A program made the position numbers and the translations under genes. A DNA stretch of 17,024 nucleotides from NCBI GenBank assembly GCA_902810755.1, contig CADDYT010000139.1, positions 1-17,024 on the forward strand. Reading direction: 5' to 3'. A model generated the notes under the pieces. That model was given only the letters and a program-made list of their open reading frames with translations. It was not told the origin of the DNA and did not search any database. The DNA is from Chloroflexota bacterium. GTDB lineage: Bacteria; Chloroflexota; Ktedonobacteria; Ktedonobacterales; Ktedonobacteraceae. Shown here one piece after another: positions 14,780 through 17,024 of this stretch; position 1 is the stretch's first letter; each line of letters opens with the position of its first letter.

Positions 14780-15664
14780 ATGCAAGACGACCAAAACATG
14801 CCACTGATACGGCGCAGCAGCGCAAGCGCTGAAGAGCTGGCAGAGAGACGACGTGCGGCGCGAGGAAACCATACGACCGGCGCACGAAGACCGCAGGAAG
14901 AGCAGGACGTAGAGGATCCCGCCAGAGGGATCACGCCGCGTAGTGTTGTGCGCTGGCGTCCGCTGGGCAGGGAATATGACATCCCTCTGGCCGATGGCAG
15001 CGTGATGCATGTCACTGAACAAGAGCTTTGGGCCCTCCCCCAGGCGTATCAAGATGCCGCGCAACTGGTGATGCCAGTGCCGTCGATTGCCCCGGCAAGG
15101 CAGAGACGCAGCCCCCATCCCAAACTGCCCGTCCAGGATGACCGGGTGATCTATGCCGGACCCGCACGAGCCAATCCCACACGGACTGAGGACTTGCCAG
15201 AGAGGTACCAGCGACACCTTCGCTTTCACTGGCTCTTCTTCGTCGGTCTTGCCATGATGACGATGCTCATTGGCTGGATCCTGTTGACCACAGTCGCCAA
15301 CTGGTGGAGCATTCAGCAGGACGACTGGCAGTATGGACGCCCCCGGACAGCACAGTATGACATAAACGTAGGACACGGGACGGCACAGCACCCTGGGAGC
15401 CACTTCATCGTCGAGAACCTGCATCGGCAGATCATTGTCATCGAAATCCCTGCAGATGATCCAGGCAAGGCGAAAATCTACGTCGGTCCCCTTCTCATCG
15501 GTCCTGGACAAGACCTGACGCCGGTGACGCTCTCGTTTAAGGACCTCAACGGAGATGGGAAGTTAGACCTGATCATCAACGTCCAGCAGAGCCACTTTGT
15601 CTTTTTGAACAAGAGAGTCAATGGCACCTGGCAATTTGTACCGGCCCCCAATCAGCAGCAGTAA
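14780..15664 (+). CDS. Single-pass membrane protein with a VCBS/FG-GAP-like calcium loop (294 aa)
   Basis: The first 149 residues are hydrophilic, arginine- and proline-rich and probably cytoplasmic; they include REYDIPLADGSVMHVTEQEL. One membrane helix follows (about 150-173, HWLFFVGLAMMTMLIGWILL), then 120 extracytoplasmic residues. These contain DLNGDGKLDLIINV (255-268), the DxNxDGxxD calcium loop typical of VCBS/FG-GAP and EF-hand-like repeats, here as one copy at the end of a small beta-rich domain. ATG 14780 has a strong GGGGAG site. The next gene starts 12 bases downstream, so the two are certainly in one operon and, by shared topology, may form one envelope complex. Function unknown. 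Confidence 0.8.
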   Translation: MQDDQNMPLIRRSSASAEELAERRRAARGNHTTGARRPQEEQDVEDPARGITPRSVVRWRPLGREYDIPLADGSVMHVTEQELWALPQAYQDAAQLVMPVPSIAPARQRRSPHPKLPVQDDRVIYAGPARANPTRTEDLPERYQRHLRFHWLFFVGLAMMTMLIGWILLTTVANWWSIQQDDWQYGRPRTAQYDINVGHGTAQHPGSHFIVENLHRQIIVIEIPADDPGKAKIYVGPLLIGPGQDLTPVTLSFKDLNGDGKLDLIINVQQSHFVFLNKRVNGTWQFVPAPNQQQ

Positions 15665-15676
15665 GGAGAACCAGCG

Positions 15677-17024
15677 ATGACAGAACAATATAAGAGCCTG
15701 GAGCAAGAGGTCGAGGCGCTCATCACGCGGGGCTTCGCAGCAGGTGAGCAAGAGAGCGCAGAGCCGAGGGTGATTCCCGTTGACAAATACACTCTTCCCA
15801 ATGGCGAGATGCTGCTTCGTCTTCCCGACGGAAGTGCAGTTCTCCTGCCTTCTGGCGCAAACGGCAACAGCCTCAACCAGGCAATCGTGGAGGGCAGCGT
15901 TGAGCGGACGGCAACCTCAGCAACCCCACCTCCTGAAACGGCGGAGGCAAGAGCGGAGTGGGAAACCGCATGGCAGGCTGGACAGGAGGGAGGTGAGACG
16001 CCTCTGGTTCGCCCTGTCACCCCGACCCGCAAGGTGAAACGCAGTGGGCTTCTAGTTCCGCTTTTCCTACTCGCGTTTCTGGCCGTTGGCATCGCCAGTT
16101 ATATCTATCTCCTGCCCCTCACCGCCACCGCGACGGTAACTATCACTCCCCGAACCAAGATGTTGCGCACGACGACCACCCTTACTCTTGCCGCACATCC
16201 TCAAGCGGGCCAGGTACAGGGCAGAGAGCTAGGGCCGATCAGTTTGACAGCTGATGAGGCTGTGTCCGCGACAGGTCACGGGCACCAGGACGCCACGCGA
16301 GCGAGAGGAGTGATCACCTTCTATAACGCCGACTCATCCCCCTTTCCTGTTCCTGCCGGGATGAGCTTTACAGCCTCCAGCGGCATTACCGTGGTCACGA
16401 CTCAGGCTGTGACTATTCAAGCGGCAGTTCCCCCGCAGTTTGGCACTGCTATAGCTCCCGCCTACGTGCTGCAAACGGGCAGTATCGGCAATATTCCCGC
16501 GGGAGCCGTTCAGACCCGCTGTTGTGGCTCGGTCTTTGTCATGGCCACCAATACCACGCCCTTTAGCGGAGGCGAGGACGAGCGGGACTATTCCTTCATC
16601 CAGTCCAGTGATATTGAGCGTGCAGTCGCTGACATGCTTAGCCGACTGACTCCCAGTGTGAACACCGCCTTGCAGCGACAGGTGCGGCCAGGCGAACAGC
16701 TGGTGACGCCCCTGTGTATTCCGCACGTCGTTTCAAGCGCAGGTGCAGGCACACAAGCAACTAGCGTGAACGTCGCTGCCACGCAGACCTGTAGCAGTGT
16801 CGCCTACGCGCTCGACTCGTTAGAGCAGACCGCCACCACCCTGCTGGCTCACACGGCAAACCGTGTCAACTACCAGCAAGCGGGAACCGTCCAGGTAACG
16901 GTGAACAGCTCGACCTACGATCAGCACAGGGCCCAGCTGCGAGTCACCCTCTCAGGGATCTGGGTGTATCACTTCTCTCAGGAAGAACTCGCCTCTCTGA
17001 GCCATCTGATTGCGGGACTTCCTC
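15677..17024 (+). CDS. Membrane-anchored baseplate-J-like protein, cut by the right edge (449 aa visible)
   Basis: A cytoplasmic N-terminus of about 120 residues, with DKYTLPNGEMLLRLPDGSAV (echoing the DIPLADGSV stretch of the preceding protein), is followed by a membrane helix at about 123-146 (LLVPLFLLAFLAVGIASYIY). The exposed part contains a segment like the first domain of baseplate J/gp47 proteins: ATRARGVITFYNADSS, VPAGMSFTASSGITVVT, AVPPQFGTA, and QTGSIGNIPAGAV, then CCGSVFVMATNTTPFSGGED. In phages and contractile injection systems J proteins build the baseplate. Proteins of this anchored form are known from environmental Chloroflexota, but their role is not clear to me. ATG 15677 has AAGGAGA upstream. 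The frame stays open to the window end. Confidence 0.82.
   Translation, partial: MTEQYKSLEQEVEALITRGFAAGEQESAEPRVIPVDKYTLPNGEMLLRLPDGSAVLLPSGANGNSLNQAIVEGSVERTATSATPPPETAEARAEWETAWQAGQEGGETPLVRPVTPTRKVKRSGLLVPLFLLAFLAVGIASYIYLLPLTATATVTITPRTKMLRTTTTLTLAAHPQAGQVQGRELGPISLTADEAVSATGHGHQDATRARGVITFYNADSSPFPVPAGMSFTASSGITVVTTQAVTIQAAVPPQFGTAIAPAYVLQTGSIGNIPAGAVQTRCCGSVFVMATNTTPFSGGEDERDYSFIQSSDIERAVADMLSRLTPSVNTALQRQVRPGEQLVTPLCIPHVVSSAGAGTQATSVNVAATQTCSSVAYALDSLEQTATTLLAHTANRVNYQQAGTVQVTVNSSTYDQHRAQLRVTLSGIWVYHFSQEELASLSHLIAGLP

Overview
The window most resembles a large, gene-poor-to-accessory stretch of a Ktedonobacteria-type Chloroflexota genome. This is inferred from the protein families only: a WD40 remnant, long FtsX-type permeases, an XRE-STAND-helical-repeat protein, a membrane-anchored baseplate-J-like protein and a degenerate-receiver LuxR protein. 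No rRNA or tRNA gene was seen to confirm it.

Layout. (1) 8-268: a small XRE regulator on the minus strand with a very good sigma70-type promoter and a palindrome in its leader. (2) 388-1199: a gene graveyard with an N-terminal stub of an FtsX permease, the last repeat of a WD40 protein and another possible permease scrap. (3) 7173 down to 1200, all minus strand: MauE-like membrane protein, MauD/TlpA-like thioredoxin-fold protein, a Tat-exported mini-protein with 12 cysteines, a large FtsX/MacB-type permease and a membrane-anchored protein with eight extracytoplasmic cysteines. This looks like one transcription unit read from a promoter at 7232-7260, with direct repeats just upstream. (4) 7516-9043, plus strand: SAM methyltransferase and LuxR-type regulator. 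(5) 9082-10646: a complete IS4-type insertion sequence, followed by the decayed end of an ABC exporter. (6) 11414-13996, minus strand: an XRE-STAND ATPase whose 3' end is invaded by a 128-bp MITE-like element. (7) 14469 to the right edge, plus strand: a small unknown protein, a single-pass membrane protein with a calcium-loop-like repeat, and a membrane-anchored baseplate-J-like protein cut by the window edge.

The most interesting part is region 3. MauE and MauD are known as the export-side redox pair needed to fold the six-disulfide light chain of methylamine dehydrogenase. Here they sit upstream of an unrecognised 12-Cys, 11-Tyr exported mini-protein without tryptophan in its mature part, so it cannot carry the tryptophan-derived cofactor. 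No large dehydrogenase subunit and no MauG are present. The partners are instead a permease and an anchored Cys-containing protein. This may be an undescribed system that makes and handles a disulfide-rich exported mini-protein. The thioredoxin-like gene carries an in-frame TAG exactly between the two active-site cysteines, with the reading frame intact on both sides.
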